Source of the DNA: Bryobacterales bacterium KBS 96
GTDB lineage: Bacteria; Acidobacteriota; Terriglobia; Bryobacterales; Bryobacteraceae
Length of the DNA: 64,000 nt
Assembly: GCA_000381625.1 (NCBI GenBank)
Contig: KB906767.1
Span: 4,703,357-4,767,356 of the forward strand
Direction of reading: 5' to 3'
Each line of letters begins with the position of its first letter. Within the stretch, counting starts at the first letter, position 1. This document shows, in pieces, positions 1-8,562 of this stretch. Under the pieces are notes generated by a model. It was given only the letters and a program-made list of their open reading frames with translations, searched no databases and was not told where the DNA came from. The position numbers and the translations under genes are program-made.

Positions 1-216
1 GATAACACCTGAGAATTTCGCGTCGCGATGTGTTCCCAATTCGTTTTCAAATGTACGCGGATACGAAAATGCGGCAGACAAGCTTCCCCGAGGCAACCGT
101 TCATTTTTCCCGTTTCTCAATCTAGCGTCAATAACTGAATTCTATTAGTCAATACAACGCTCGGCAAGCTTGGGACTGGCGATGCCTTCTTTACCTGACG
201 AACCGGCCGGCGACTA

Positions 217-1548
217 TTAGAACTTGTATCCGGCCGTCACATAGGGATAGTTGAAGTCTTTCCCAGCGGTAGTCCTGTTCAAAAATTGACCCGTGAAGAT
301 GTGTCCATAACCAAGCCCCAATTGGACGGCTTTGTTCCAGTTATAAATGCCCTCCGCTGCGAGTTCCTGTCCGACATGGGCGCCGGCTGCGCCTGTCAAA
401 GAACTGGCGATGATGGCTCCCGTACCCGCATAGAGACCGTCATATGCGTTAGCCAACCAGTAGTTATGATAGATGCCGTTGAATGCGATCTTTTTAGTTG
501 CTTTGAGTTCCGCGCCGGCGCGCAAATCGCGAATATTCCTCCAACCGATCTGATCCGTCTCGCCCAGCTTGTCATGCCCTGACGGGTACAGTTGGTCAAA
601 CGTGCCGATCGTGTTGCCTTCGGGTCGAGAGTTGCCGGAGGCGTAGTTATATTCAGCGAAAAGACGCGGCTGCCATTTCACATCGAAGGTTCGGCCCGTC
701 GTCCAGTGTCCTGCCCAAGCTGAGATTCCATATGCGCCCAGGTTTCCGTACCGGTGCGCCATTTCCGCCGTATAATCGAAATGGGATGGCAGTTTGCCCG
801 CCCAGCGGAAGCCGACCGTTTTCTCGTCAAAATGCCCTTTGGCTCCGTTAGCGTAAGCCGGTCCATAGCCAGCGGGCGCCAGTCGCCAGAAGAAATACGG
901 CTCGATCGAGGCATTCGGGACAACATGCGTCAAAGTTCCATAGAGGCCGTAGAAGGGATTGCCTTGTTTGTGATGGTCCATCTGGCCATCCACGGGGTTG
1001 ACTACGGATGACGCGAACGCGTCCACGCGCACGGCCGTAAGACGCAATGTGGCGACCGCTGCGTCGAAAACGCGCGGCGAATTCAGCCACGCCGCTGAGC
1101 CGACGAGGCGCTGCTCCCCAAAATTCAACTCCTGCCGGCCGAAACGCACTGAGACGGGATATCTCTCACTATCGCCAAGCTGAGCCCAGGCCTGGCGGAG
1201 GTCCCATGTGTTTTGATTCGGCGGCGTTGAGGGAAGCACGCCGTTGAAGAACATTCGGGAATCCTGAGCCTGTCCGAAAAAAGTCAGCCAGTCCGCCGGA
1301 TGAATGGTGAGGTCCAGCCAAAGCCTGCCTAACAAGTGAGAGTCGGAAGCATTTTTGAAACCGAGACCGGCCTGGTCCTCAAACCGTGAGCGGTAACTGG
1401 CGCCGAGATTCAACCAACGCGGGAGCAGGCTGTTTAAGCGGTCCGCCGGCCGGAAGGAGCCGTGGTCAGCGCCCTGTGGGGCCTGAGCGTACAGACTCAA
1501 ACCGACAGACAAAAATACCCAAACGATCACGAATCGGGATCGTTTCAT
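217..1548 (-). CDS. Alginate-export-family outer-membrane beta-barrel protein
   Basis: A porin-like protein of about 443 residues predicted to form an outer-membrane barrel. The start was placed at the ATG at 1548, because a good Sec signal peptide begins there (MKRSRFVIVWVFLSVGLS, then AQA), while the longer reading adds 23 unsignal-like residues. The body is rich in aromatic alternating strands and carries family-type stretches such as GRQELNFGEQRL and an Arg/Asp-rich central part, and it ends in an aromatic residue (AGYKF) as barrels recognised by BAM do. Family membership (alginate_exp / AlgE-like) is by recognition; members transport varied substrates, so alginate is not implied. It stands alone, divergent from the 1745 gene. 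Confidence 0.75.
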   Translation of the reverse strand: MKRSRFVIVWVFLSVGLSLYAQAPQGADHGSFRPADRLNSLLPRWLNLGASYRSRFEDQAGLGFKNASDSHLLGRLWLDLTIHPADWLTFFGQAQDSRMFFNGVLPSTPPNQNTWDLRQAWAQLGDSERYPVSVRFGRQELNFGEQRLVGSAAWLNSPRVFDAAVATLRLTAVRVDAFASSVVNPVDGQMDHHKQGNPFYGLYGTLTHVVPNASIEPYFFWRLAPAGYGPAYANGAKGHFDEKTVGFRWAGKLPSHFDYTAEMAHRYGNLGAYGISAWAGHWTTGRTFDVKWQPRLFAEYNYASGNSRPEGNTIGTFDQLYPSGHDKLGETDQIGWRNIRDLRAGAELKATKKIAFNGIYHNYWLANAYDGLYAGTGAIIASSLTGAAGAHVGQELAAEGIYNWNKAVQLGLGYGHIFTGQFLNRTTAGKDFNYPYVTAGYKF

Positions 1549-1731
1549 TCTGCCACGTCTTTCTATTACTGAGTGAGACACCAAACCGAATTTGCTCGGT
1601 TTCGAAGTTATTCTCAAGATTGTAGGCGGAACAGGAGAGTTGTTGAAATGATGTATTTCCGTTAGATTCGTCTGGCGGAGATCTAAGGAAGATGCATGGA
1701 GTTAGCGACTATCTGCGATTGAATGCTGACG

Positions 1732-1737
1732 TATACT
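1732..1737 (+). promoter_or_regulatory. -10-like TATACT just upstream of the asparagine-synthase-like gene
   Basis: TATACT matches five of six bases of the -10 consensus and ends 7 nt before the ATG at 1745, so a transcript from it would start at or next to the start codon. No usable Shine-Dalgarno sequence exists: the only purine run, GGGGAA, touches the ATG. No convincing -35 was seen. Inferred leaderless start. Confidence 0.4.
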
Positions 1738-1744
1738 CGGGGAA

Positions 1745-3067
1745 ATGGCCGTGGAACACTACATTGAACGACTGATCGATCTGACCGAACCGGATGCGAA
1801 TGAGATCTACAATCTCACTCTCGAAGACGCCCGCGAGATTGTTTTAACTCATCCGCTGGATGTCATCCAGATTCAGGGATCTTTCGCGATCGTGGCGCGT
1901 TCCGGGAAAACCGTGAGAATGGCGCGCTCGCTCGACCGTCCGATGCGCTATTTCCTGGCAAAGCAGAAGGCTGGCCCGGCGCTCGTTGTTGCTCATCGAA
2001 TTGATGCTATTTATGACTGGCTCAAGGCGGGAGGCCTGGAAAATCAGTTCCATCCCAGTTACACGAGAATGGTTCCGGCCCACTATGTCGTTGAAATTCA
2101 GCTCATTGGCTGTCCCGATCCCGACCCAGTCTACACGCGTTTTTTTGCTCCGGAAGCGCAAACGATGAGCGCCGATCCGGATCAGATTGGCCGCGCCTAC
2201 ATTGGCGCCGTGGCGGAAGAGATTTCTCAATGGCTGCGCCTTGTGCCTGACAGAGAGCCGGTCGGCGTGTGTTTTTCCGGTGGTATCGACAGCGGAAGCG
2301 TATTCCTCGCGACCTATCACGTCATGCGAAAGCTCGGCATGGATTTGGGCAGGCTGAAAGCATTTGTTCTCGATTGCGGCGCGGGACCGGACGTTAATCA
2401 AGCGCGTTCGTTTCTCGATCCTTTGGGGCTGGGCCTCTTTCTCGAAGCAATTGAAGCCGATGTATCTTCGCTGAATGCCGAAGAAACGATTCGCATCACA
2501 GAAGACTATAAGCCGCTCGATGTTGAATCCGCGACAATGATGCTTGCGCTGTGCCGGGGAATTCGCGAGCGCTATCCCGAATGGCATTATCTCATTGACG
2601 GCGATGGCGGCGACGAGAATTTGAAGGATTATCCGATAGAAGAGAATCCCGAACTTACGATTCGTAGCGTGGTCAATAATCAAATGCTGTATCAGGAAGG
2701 GTGGGGCGTTGGAAAGATTAAGCACTCGCTGACGTACAGCGGTGGCCTGAGCCGCTCTTATACACGCACTTATGCGTCACATCGTCACCATGGTTTTAAA
2801 GGATTCAGTCCATTTACAAAGCCGGCTGTGATTGCCGTTGCGGAGGCTATTCCATTCATCGACTTAACCGATTATGACGTGTCTAAGTTATATGAACTGA
2901 AGGGCGAAATCGTGTCGCGTGGCATCGCGGCTCTTACCGGCTTGCGAATGCCGGTCTTCCCCAAGCGCCGTTTTCAACATGGCGCGCTTCCCGCCGATAC
3001 TCTCCGCCGGCGATTGCCATTTCGTGAAACCGAATACCGGAAGCAATTTCTATCGCTTTATTTGTGA
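1745..3067 (+). CDS. Asparagine-synthase-like ATP-pyrophosphatase
   Basis: A 440-residue protein with a class-II-amidotransferase-like N-terminal half and an asparagine-synthetase-type C-terminal half. The PP-loop ATP-binding motif SGGIDSG is at residues 178-184, and DGDGGDENLKDYP (285-297) matches the second AsnB signature, usually SGEGADE. The N-terminal part keeps the fold-like stretch IQGSFAIVARSG but lacks the catalytic Cys2, so glutamine is probably not hydrolysed and it may act as an adenylating amide- or bond-forming enzyme, as in natural-product relatives. It is shorter than AsnB (about 550). The next gene starts 3 nt downstream, implying an operon with the radical SAM and halogenase-like genes. 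The substrate is unknown. Confidence 0.8.
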   Translation: MAVEHYIERLIDLTEPDANEIYNLTLEDAREIVLTHPLDVIQIQGSFAIVARSGKTVRMARSLDRPMRYFLAKQKAGPALVVAHRIDAIYDWLKAGGLENQFHPSYTRMVPAHYVVEIQLIGCPDPDPVYTRFFAPEAQTMSADPDQIGRAYIGAVAEEISQWLRLVPDREPVGVCFSGGIDSGSVFLATYHVMRKLGMDLGRLKAFVLDCGAGPDVNQARSFLDPLGLGLFLEAIEADVSSLNAEETIRITEDYKPLDVESATMMLALCRGIRERYPEWHYLIDGDGGDENLKDYPIEENPELTIRSVVNNQMLYQEGWGVGKIKHSLTYSGGLSRSYTRTYASHRHHGFKGFSPFTKPAVIAVAEAIPFIDLTDYDVSKLYELKGEIVSRGIAALTGLRMPVFPKRRFQHGALPADTLRRRLPFRETEYRKQFLSLYL

Positions 3068-3070
3068 ACC

Positions 3071-4033
3071 GTGCCGTCCATCTATCCAGCTTCCGGCGCC
3101 CGGCGGAATAAATGGATTGTTGAGCGCCGCCCGCAGCGTGCCGCTCTTGATCCGTGGCGTCCTTATGCGTTCTGTGTGGAAGATGAGCGTTCCGCGAGCG
3201 GCCAAGCCGTACCGGTGGCCACTATCTTTCTAACGAACCGCGAGTGCCCGTGGCGATGTTTGATGTGCGATCTTTGGCGCAATACGCTTGTGGAAGAAAC
3301 ACCCGCGGGCGCGATTCCGGCGCAAATCGATTATGCATTGGCGCGGTTGCCGCGAGCTCGTCAAATCAAACTTTATAACAGTGGAAGTTTTTTCGATTGC
3401 CATGCTATTCCGGTAGCGGACTATCCGGCAATCTCCCGCCGCGTGCAATCGTTCGAGCGTGTCGTTGTGGAAAGCCATCCTGCGCTGGCCGGCGAGCGAA
3501 CTTTGAATTTCCGCGACCTCTTAGACGGGCGCCTGGAAGTGGCGATGGGGCTGGAAACCGTTCATACGGATACCCTGTCCCGGCTGAACAAAGGAATGAC
3601 GCTCGAGCAATTTTCGGCGACGGCCGAGTGGCTGCGGAAGAATGAAATCGATCTGCGGGTGTTCATTCTGATCAAACCCCCGTTCATGGACGAGATGGAA
3701 GCTCTGGTTTGGGCAGAGCGTTCCCTTGACTTTGCATTTGACTGCGGGGCGACCGTTGCTTCCTTGATTCCGACACGAGGCGGAAACGGGGCCTTGGACG
3801 AACTCCAAAAAATCGGAGAGTTTTCGCCTCCTCGAATGGAGACGATTGAAGCAGCCGTCATCTATGGTCTCGGCCTCAAACGTGGACGCGTCTTTGTCGA
3901 CCTCTGGGATCTGCGGAAATCGTCCGGCTGCATGGGGTGCCACGCTGCACGAATCTCGAGGCTGGGCGAAATGAATCGCCGCCAACTCATTCTCCCGTCT
4001 GTTTCCTGCGATCAATGCGGAGGCGGCGGTTGA
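3071..4033 (+). CDS. Radical SAM enzyme resembling archaeosine synthase RaSEA
   Basis: A 320-residue protein with the radical SAM iron-sulfur motif C59-x3-C63-x2-C66 (NRECPWRCLMC). The following pattern, KLYNSGSFFD, VVVESHP, GLETVHTDTLSRLNKG and LIKPPF, is the one I associate with the archaeosine-biosynthesis radical SAM family (TIGR01210/RaSEA), which converts a lysine-linked 7-deazaguanine in archaeal tRNA. The C-terminus carries two CxxC pairs (C287/C290 and C313/C316), possibly a further metal site. The start is GTG, 3 nt after the previous stop, and the end overlaps the next start by TTGA, so the genes are probably co-translated. The bacterial context argues against archaeosine itself; the substrate is unknown. 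Radical SAM identity is firm, RaSEA likeness is from memory. Confidence 0.8.
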   Translation: MPSIYPASGARRNKWIVERRPQRAALDPWRPYAFCVEDERSASGQAVPVATIFLTNRECPWRCLMCDLWRNTLVEETPAGAIPAQIDYALARLPRARQIKLYNSGSFFDCHAIPVADYPAISRRVQSFERVVVESHPALAGERTLNFRDLLDGRLEVAMGLETVHTDTLSRLNKGMTLEQFSATAEWLRKNEIDLRVFILIKPPFMDEMEALVWAERSLDFAFDCGATVASLIPTRGGNGALDELQKIGEFSPPRMETIEAAVIYGLGLKRGRVFVDLWDLRKSSGCMGCHAARISRLGEMNRRQLILPSVSCDQCGGGG

Positions 4034-5601
4034 GCGGCGCTCAATGTGACATCGCCGTGGTTGGCTCAGGTTTCGCCGGATCTCTCCTTGCCATGATCGC
4101 GCAACGCCTTGGGCGCTCCGTCATTCTGCTAGAAAAAGGCAAACACCCGCGCTTTGCGATTGGGGAATCGTCCACGCCACTCGCCAATCTCCTGCTGGAG
4201 GATCTAACCACTCGTTATGATCTGCCAGCGCTAAAGCCTCTGGCAAAATGGGGGCCGTGGCAACGTACGTATCCGCGAGTCGGCTGCGGGTTAAAGCGAG
4301 GCTTTACCTTTTACCACCACACGCTTGGCGAAACGCCGGTTGCCGATCCGGACAGAGCAAAACAGCTCCTGGTTGCCGCGAGCCCGCATAACAATATCGC
4401 CGATACTCACTGGTACCGGGCCGATTTCGACGAACTATTTGTTCGCGAAGCTCAGAATACCGGAGTTGCGTACCTCGATGAAGTCCAGCTTCATTCTGTC
4501 TCCGAATCGGATGACGACCTCAGACTTCACGGAACAAGAAGCGGTGAGGAGCTAACAATACGCGCCAAATTTGTCGTGGACGCCACGGGGCCGCGCGGCT
4601 TCTTGCACCGTATCCTCGGCATCTCGGAACGGGCGCTGCCCGGTTTGCCTTCGACGCAAGGGCTTTTCAGCCACTTTTCGCATGTGGAGCGCATTGAAGA
4701 CGAGCGAACAGCCCGGTACTCAGAGGAGCCACCGTATCCGGTGGACGATGCGGCCGTGCATCACGTCTTTGATGGCGGCTGGATTTGGGTATTGCAGTTC
4801 AATAACGGGATCACGAGCGCCGGCGTTGCGGCAACCATGAAATTCGCGGAGCGTTTGGAGTTCGCAAAGGGGGCGCCTGCCTGGGAACGCCTCTTGAACC
4901 TTGTTCCCGCATTGAGGAATCAGTTCGCATCGGCAAGGCAACACCGCTCATTTACTCACGCACCCAGGCTTTCCTTTCGCAGCGGCGCTATCGTCGGGAG
5001 GCGGTGGGCGCTGCTTCCATCAACCGCCGGATTCATTGACCCGTTGCTCTCCACTGGCTTTACGCTTACGTTGTTAGGAATTGCTCGTCTGGCTGAAATC
5101 ATTGAGCGGGATTGGAATACCGATCGATTCCGTACGAGTCTCGATGTCTACGCGGATCAAACGGAAAACGAATTGCTTGCCGCTGGACGGCTGATTGCGT
5201 GTCTGTATAAAAGCATGGGCGATTTTCCGCTGTTTGTCTCTCTGTCGCTCGTCTATTTCGCGGCGGTAAGTTACTCGGAAACCGTACGAAGGCTGGGCAA
5301 GCCGCATCTGGCCAATTCCTTCCTGCTTCACGACCATCCTGCTTTTGGTCCACAATGCCGCTTGTTGTTCGATCGCATCTTATGTGCTCGCGGCCCGTTG
5401 GATTCAAAAGAGCTAACGGGAGAGATTGTGCGGATTATCGATCCATTCAATGTGGCCGGCTTGGGCGATCCCGAGCGTAATAATTGGTATCCGGTCAAAG
5501 CCGAAGATCTATTTCGCAGTGCCTCGAAAGTCGGCGCAACACCTGACGAAATTGGCCAACTGCTCGACCGCTCAGGCTTTCGAACAGTGCAGCCAACATG
5601 A
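4030..5601 (+). CDS. FAD-dependent halogenase-like oxidoreductase
   Basis: About 523 residues from TTG 4030. The N-terminus has a Rossmann FAD motif (VVGSGFAGSLLA), then GESSTP, the position of the GEAT/GES motif of tryptophan-halogenase-like flavoproteins. GGWIWVL resembles the halogenase GWxWxIP motif but lacks its end, and GFIDPLLSTGF matches the conserved FxPxxSxG-like FAD loop. A lysine in GLKRGF may be the counterpart of the halogenase catalytic lysine. Halogenation is possible but hydroxylation or dehydrogenation is as likely. Start choice: TTG at 4030 sits 6 nt after GGAGG (4019-4023) and overlaps the radical SAM stop as TTGA; the in-frame ATG at 4015 has no ribosome site. Third gene of the 1745-5601 cassette. 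Confidence 0.75.
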   Translation: MSGAQCDIAVVGSGFAGSLLAMIAQRLGRSVILLEKGKHPRFAIGESSTPLANLLLEDLTTRYDLPALKPLAKWGPWQRTYPRVGCGLKRGFTFYHHTLGETPVADPDRAKQLLVAASPHNNIADTHWYRADFDELFVREAQNTGVAYLDEVQLHSVSESDDDLRLHGTRSGEELTIRAKFVVDATGPRGFLHRILGISERALPGLPSTQGLFSHFSHVERIEDERTARYSEEPPYPVDDAAVHHVFDGGWIWVLQFNNGITSAGVAATMKFAERLEFAKGAPAWERLLNLVPALRNQFASARQHRSFTHAPRLSFRSGAIVGRRWALLPSTAGFIDPLLSTGFTLTLLGIARLAEIIERDWNTDRFRTSLDVYADQTENELLAAGRLIACLYKSMGDFPLFVSLSLVYFAAVSYSETVRRLGKPHLANSFLLHDHPAFGPQCRLLFDRILCARGPLDSKELTGEIVRIIDPFNVAGLGDPERNNWYPVKAEDLFRSASKVGATPDEIGQLLDRSGFRTVQPT

Positions 5602-5614
5602 ACGCGGTCCCGGA

Positions 5615-5920
5615 TCAACCGTTGGGCGCTTCCTCTACACGAAAGCCCATCTCCGCAATGAATCCCTTAAGTGAACCCTCGCTGAGCAACTCAGGATCAA
5701 ACCGAATAATTACGATTGCTTTCGGATAACTGGCTTTGGCCGAAATAATTCCTTTTTCTCGCTGCAGCATCGTTTCAAGGCCGACGGCACACGTGACGCA
5801 AGTGAATCCCTTCACGCGGTAGGTTACGGTCCTGCTTTCACTGGCTTCGATGGTTCCACTGGCGGCCACGCTACCGGCTCCCGCAAGAGTAATGCGTTGT
5901 AAAAAATGTCTGCGAAACAC
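5615..5920 (-). CDS. Tat-exported heavy-metal-associated (HMA) domain protein
   Basis: A 101-residue protein with an N-terminal twin-arginine-like signal (FRRHFLQRITLAGAG) followed by a MerP/CopZ-type ferredoxin-like domain. The metal motif is C41-V-T-C44 in GFTCVTCAVGLE, and the spacing and length match single HMA domains that bind Cu(I), Hg or Zn. It lies 24 bp after the ABC-importer binding protein on the same strand, so it is probably the last gene of that operon. A Tat signal on such a small metal-binding domain is unusual and suggests a periplasmic metal or redox role beside the importer. The stop faces the halogenase-like gene stop 13 bp away. Confidence 0.8.
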   Translation of the reverse strand: MFRRHFLQRITLAGAGSVAASGTIEASESRTVTYRVKGFTCVTCAVGLETMLQREKGIISAKASYPKAIVIIRFDPELLSEGSLKGFIAEMGFRVEEAPNG

Positions 5921-5944
5921 CGTTGGTCTCCTTGAATTAGCTAG

Positions 5945-7003
5945 TCATTTAGCGATTGCAATGCCGGGTGAATACTTCCATGCGGTTTGGATACTCGCAT
6001 TGTCGGAAAATCGAGTATCCGTGTACTGATCGAAGGCGATCTTCTTGTGCAGCACGCCTGTTTCAATCATGAGATCGCGAACCATGTCGAAATCGGCCCT
6101 GCGGGGCGCGAGCGGGCTATACATGACCCGGTCCATCGGTTTCGTGAGCGCCCAACGTAGCAGCGCGGGCTTTTGGTGGTAGTAAAAGCGGCCCACGAAA
6201 TCGGCGGCATCCTCTCGATACGCTTTGCCTTTATCCAGCCACAGACCCGATCGGGCGATGCCGTCCACCAAGACCTGTACTGTTTTCGGACGCGTATCGA
6301 TCAAGTCCTGCCGCACTACGAGAATGCAGGACATGTAATCGGGCCAGTAATCGCGCGCCTGGAAAAGAATCCTGCCGTAGCCCGCCATTTCGGCTTGGGA
6401 CGGAAATGGTTCCCCCATCGAAAAGGCATCAATCGCGCCGGCCGCGAGAGCGCCCGAAACATCCGGCGGGGCCATTTCGACCATTTTGATGGAATCCGGT
6501 TTCATGTGCCATACCTTCATTGCACGAAAGAGGATTAGCCGCTCGTCGGAAAAACGGCTTGGAATTGCAACGGTGCGGCCGCGCAGATCGGCGAACGTTT
6601 TCACGGGACCGTTCTTCCGGACGACCACGGCGCTGCCATAACGGTGCCCAAGATAAACAACCTTGATGGGAACGCCCTGCGCCACGAGCGCAATCGCCAT
6701 TGGCGCCACAATAAACGCCGCTTGCACCTTATTGGAAATGAGCGCTTCCTTCATCTCCGGGAAGCCCTGGAACATGCGGGGAAGAAACAGTTCGCCGTTC
6801 TCAGAGAACTTCGAAATGTAGTCCGTCACCGGACACGTGAGCTGGCAGGTGACGGGAATGTAGGCGACGATGATCTTTCGCTTTGCCGGCGGACGATAAT
6901 CGTTTAGCACCGCTGCCCAATTGACGTTCAGGTAGCTATGGAGTCCCGAGATGAGCGCAAGCCATCCGGCAGCGCACAGCAGGATTTTGTTTCTAAGACT
7001 CAT
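5945..7003 (-). CDS. NitT/TauT-type ABC transporter substrate-binding protein
   Basis: A 352-residue NMT1/SsuA/TauA/NrtA-like periplasmic binding protein: IIVAYIPVTCQLTCPVTDYI, then VKTFADLRGRTVAIP, the usual family hinge region, and AIDAFSMGEPFP. The N-terminus is a single hydrophobic segment (residues 6-24) with no clean lipobox, so it may be an uncleaved anchor. An odd C53-x3-C57 pair sits at the expected ligand-site entrance, not typical of nitrate- or taurine-binding members, and may bind a metal or form a disulfide. The gene overlaps the upstream permease by 11 nt. The substrate cannot be read from sequence; nitrate, nitrite, an organosulfonate or a metal complex are all possible. Confidence 0.8.
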   Translation of the reverse strand: MSLRNKILLCAAGWLALISGLHSYLNVNWAAVLNDYRPPAKRKIIVAYIPVTCQLTCPVTDYISKFSENGELFLPRMFQGFPEMKEALISNKVQAAFIVAPMAIALVAQGVPIKVVYLGHRYGSAVVVRKNGPVKTFADLRGRTVAIPSRFSDERLILFRAMKVWHMKPDSIKMVEMAPPDVSGALAAGAIDAFSMGEPFPSQAEMAGYGRILFQARDYWPDYMSCILVVRQDLIDTRPKTVQVLVDGIARSGLWLDKGKAYREDAADFVGRFYYHQKPALLRWALTKPMDRVMYSPLAPRRADFDMVRDLMIETGVLHKKIAFDQYTDTRFSDNASIQTAWKYSPGIAIAK

Positions 7004-7775
7004 TCCGGAATCCCCATCGAACCGATTTGATTCTTTCGAGCCGCCGGAAACCTAAATCCAGCGTCAAGCCGATCAAGCCGATCAACAGCATCGCCGCGAC
7101 GACAAGATCGTAACGCTTTCCCGAATTTCGCGAATCGATGATCAGATATCCCAAGCCGGATTCAACCGCGATCATCTCCGCCGCGACAACCACCAGCCAG
7201 GCAATGCCTAGCGCGATACGCAGACCCACAATGATCTGTGGAAGGGCGGCCGGGAAAACGACTTTCGCGAGAAGTTGCCAAGGCGCCAGCCCGAAGTTAC
7301 GGCCGGCTCGTCGCGACACCGACGGCACGTTGGATACGCCGTCTACGCAGGCAACCACGATGGGAAAGAACGCGCCCAGAAAAATCAAAAAGATTGCAGC
7401 GTCATCACCCACACCAAAAAAAATGATGGAGACTGGTATCCACGCGATGGGGCTGATTGGCCGGAGAATTTGCATCGTCGGATTCACTACCTGATTCACT
7501 GGCGGATACCAGCCGAACGTCAATCCAAGCGGGATTCCGAGAACTACGGCGGCGCCAAACCCAATCGCCACGCGGCGCAGAGAATCGGCAATGTCGCCCC
7601 AGAGGACATTCTCCCGGAGCAACTCCGCCATTCCTCGCTCGACGTCAAGCGGCGATGGAAAAATCCTGGTAGCGGTCCAGATGACACTGTAGTGCCACAG
7701 CGCAAGAAACAGCGCGGAAACCAGAATCGGCCAGAAATACCGTTCCCACTTTTTCGGTTCGGCAAGGGACTTCAT
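6993..7775 (-). CDS. ABC transporter permease, TauC/SsuC/NrtB type (first copy)
   Basis: A 260-residue inner-membrane permease with about six membrane helices and the cytoplasmic coupling loop containing AGRNFGLAPWQLLAKVVFPAALP (the EAA-type loop). Its C-terminal half is closely similar to the second permease at 8563, sharing ILRPISP, GIAWLVVVAAEMIAV and RYDLVVAAM-like blocks, so the two arose by duplication. It overlaps the ATPase gene by 4 nt (7772-7775) and the binding-protein gene by 11 nt, indicating translational coupling within one operon. Confidence 0.85.
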   Translation of the reverse strand: MKSLAEPKKWERYFWPILVSALFLALWHYSVIWTATRIFPSPLDVERGMAELLRENVLWGDIADSLRRVAIGFGAAVVLGIPLGLTFGWYPPVNQVVNPTMQILRPISPIAWIPVSIIFFGVGDDAAIFLIFLGAFFPIVVACVDGVSNVPSVSRRAGRNFGLAPWQLLAKVVFPAALPQIIVGLRIALGIAWLVVVAAEMIAVESGLGYLIIDSRNSGKRYDLVVAAMLLIGLIGLTLDLGFRRLERIKSVRWGFRNES

Positions 7776-8560
7776 AACTTGTGCGCCAAACCAATCTGCT
7801 TGAAAATGCCGTCCCGAAGTTCGAGATAACGGGGCGAGCTGATGTCGCGGGGATGCGGAATATCGATGTTTACGATCTGCTGAATAGTCGCCGGCCGGGC
7901 GCTCATCACCACCACCCGATCCGCTAATTGAACGGCTTCGTCGATATCGTGCGTAACGAAGATAACGGTCTTACGCTCCGCTTCCCAGATACGAAGCAGT
8001 TCGCCGCGCATAATGAGGCGGGTGATCGAGTCCAGCGCCCCAAATGGCTCGTCCAGAAACAGCATGTCCGGGTTCACCGCTAAGGCGCGTGCGACTTCGA
8101 GGCGCTGTTTCATTCCTCCCGAAAGCTCCGGCGGATACGTCCTTTCGAATCCTTCCAGGCCAACCATTTTGACGTAATAGGCAATGCGCCGTTCCCGTTC
8201 TGCCCGCGGCAATTTGAATAAGCCGAACCCGATATTTCCTTCGACCGTGAGCCACGGAAACACGCCGCGCTCCTGAAAGACAAAGATCCGGCGAGGGTCC
8301 GGCCCGCGCACGGCTTCACCGTCAATTTTGATCTCGCCACTTGTTGGGGAAAGAAAGCCTGCCATGGTGCTTAACAAGGTGGACTTGCCGCATCCCGACG
8401 GTCCGAGCAGGCATACAAATTCCCCGTCGCCCACCTCGAGGCTGATGTCGTTTAAAACCGGGGTACTCTTGCCGTCCCGATCGAACACGATGTTTACGTG
8501 CTCAACGCGTAACTTTGTATCCACGGCTGCTGGCGTTACAAAAGGTTCCATCAACGACAC
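7772..8560 (-). CDS. ABC transporter ATP-binding protein, SsuB/TauB/NrtD type
   Basis: A 262-residue nucleotide-binding subunit that drives the importer. Walker A is GPSGCGKST, the signature is LSGGMKQR, Walker B is MLFLDEPFGALD and the H-loop is VIFVTHDIDEA; this DEPFGALD form is typical of the nitrate/sulfonate/taurine class. It lies between the two permease genes, 2 nt after the second permease and overlapping the first by 4 nt, so one ATPase would serve both permeases. Confidence 0.9.
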   Translation of the reverse strand: MSLMEPFVTPAAVDTKLRVEHVNIVFDRDGKSTPVLNDISLEVGDGEFVCLLGPSGCGKSTLLSTMAGFLSPTSGEIKIDGEAVRGPDPRRIFVFQERGVFPWLTVEGNIGFGLFKLPRAERERRIAYYVKMVGLEGFERTYPPELSGGMKQRLEVARALAVNPDMLFLDEPFGALDSITRLIMRGELLRIWEAERKTVIFVTHDIDEAVQLADRVVVMSARPATIQQIVNIDIPHPRDISSPRYLELRDGIFKQIGLAHKL

Positions 8561-8562
8561 TA

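Noticed and set aside
1696-1722. Eight-codon leader peptide before the asparagine-synthase-like gene
   Set aside because: AAGGAA is well placed before ATG 1696, but the peptide is too short to judge and the TATACT element suggests transcription starts downstream of it.
3937-4029. Upstream extension of the halogenase-like gene to 3937
   Set aside because: It lies wholly inside the radical SAM gene, encodes no family sequence, and a TTG with strong ribosome site at 4030 explains the start.
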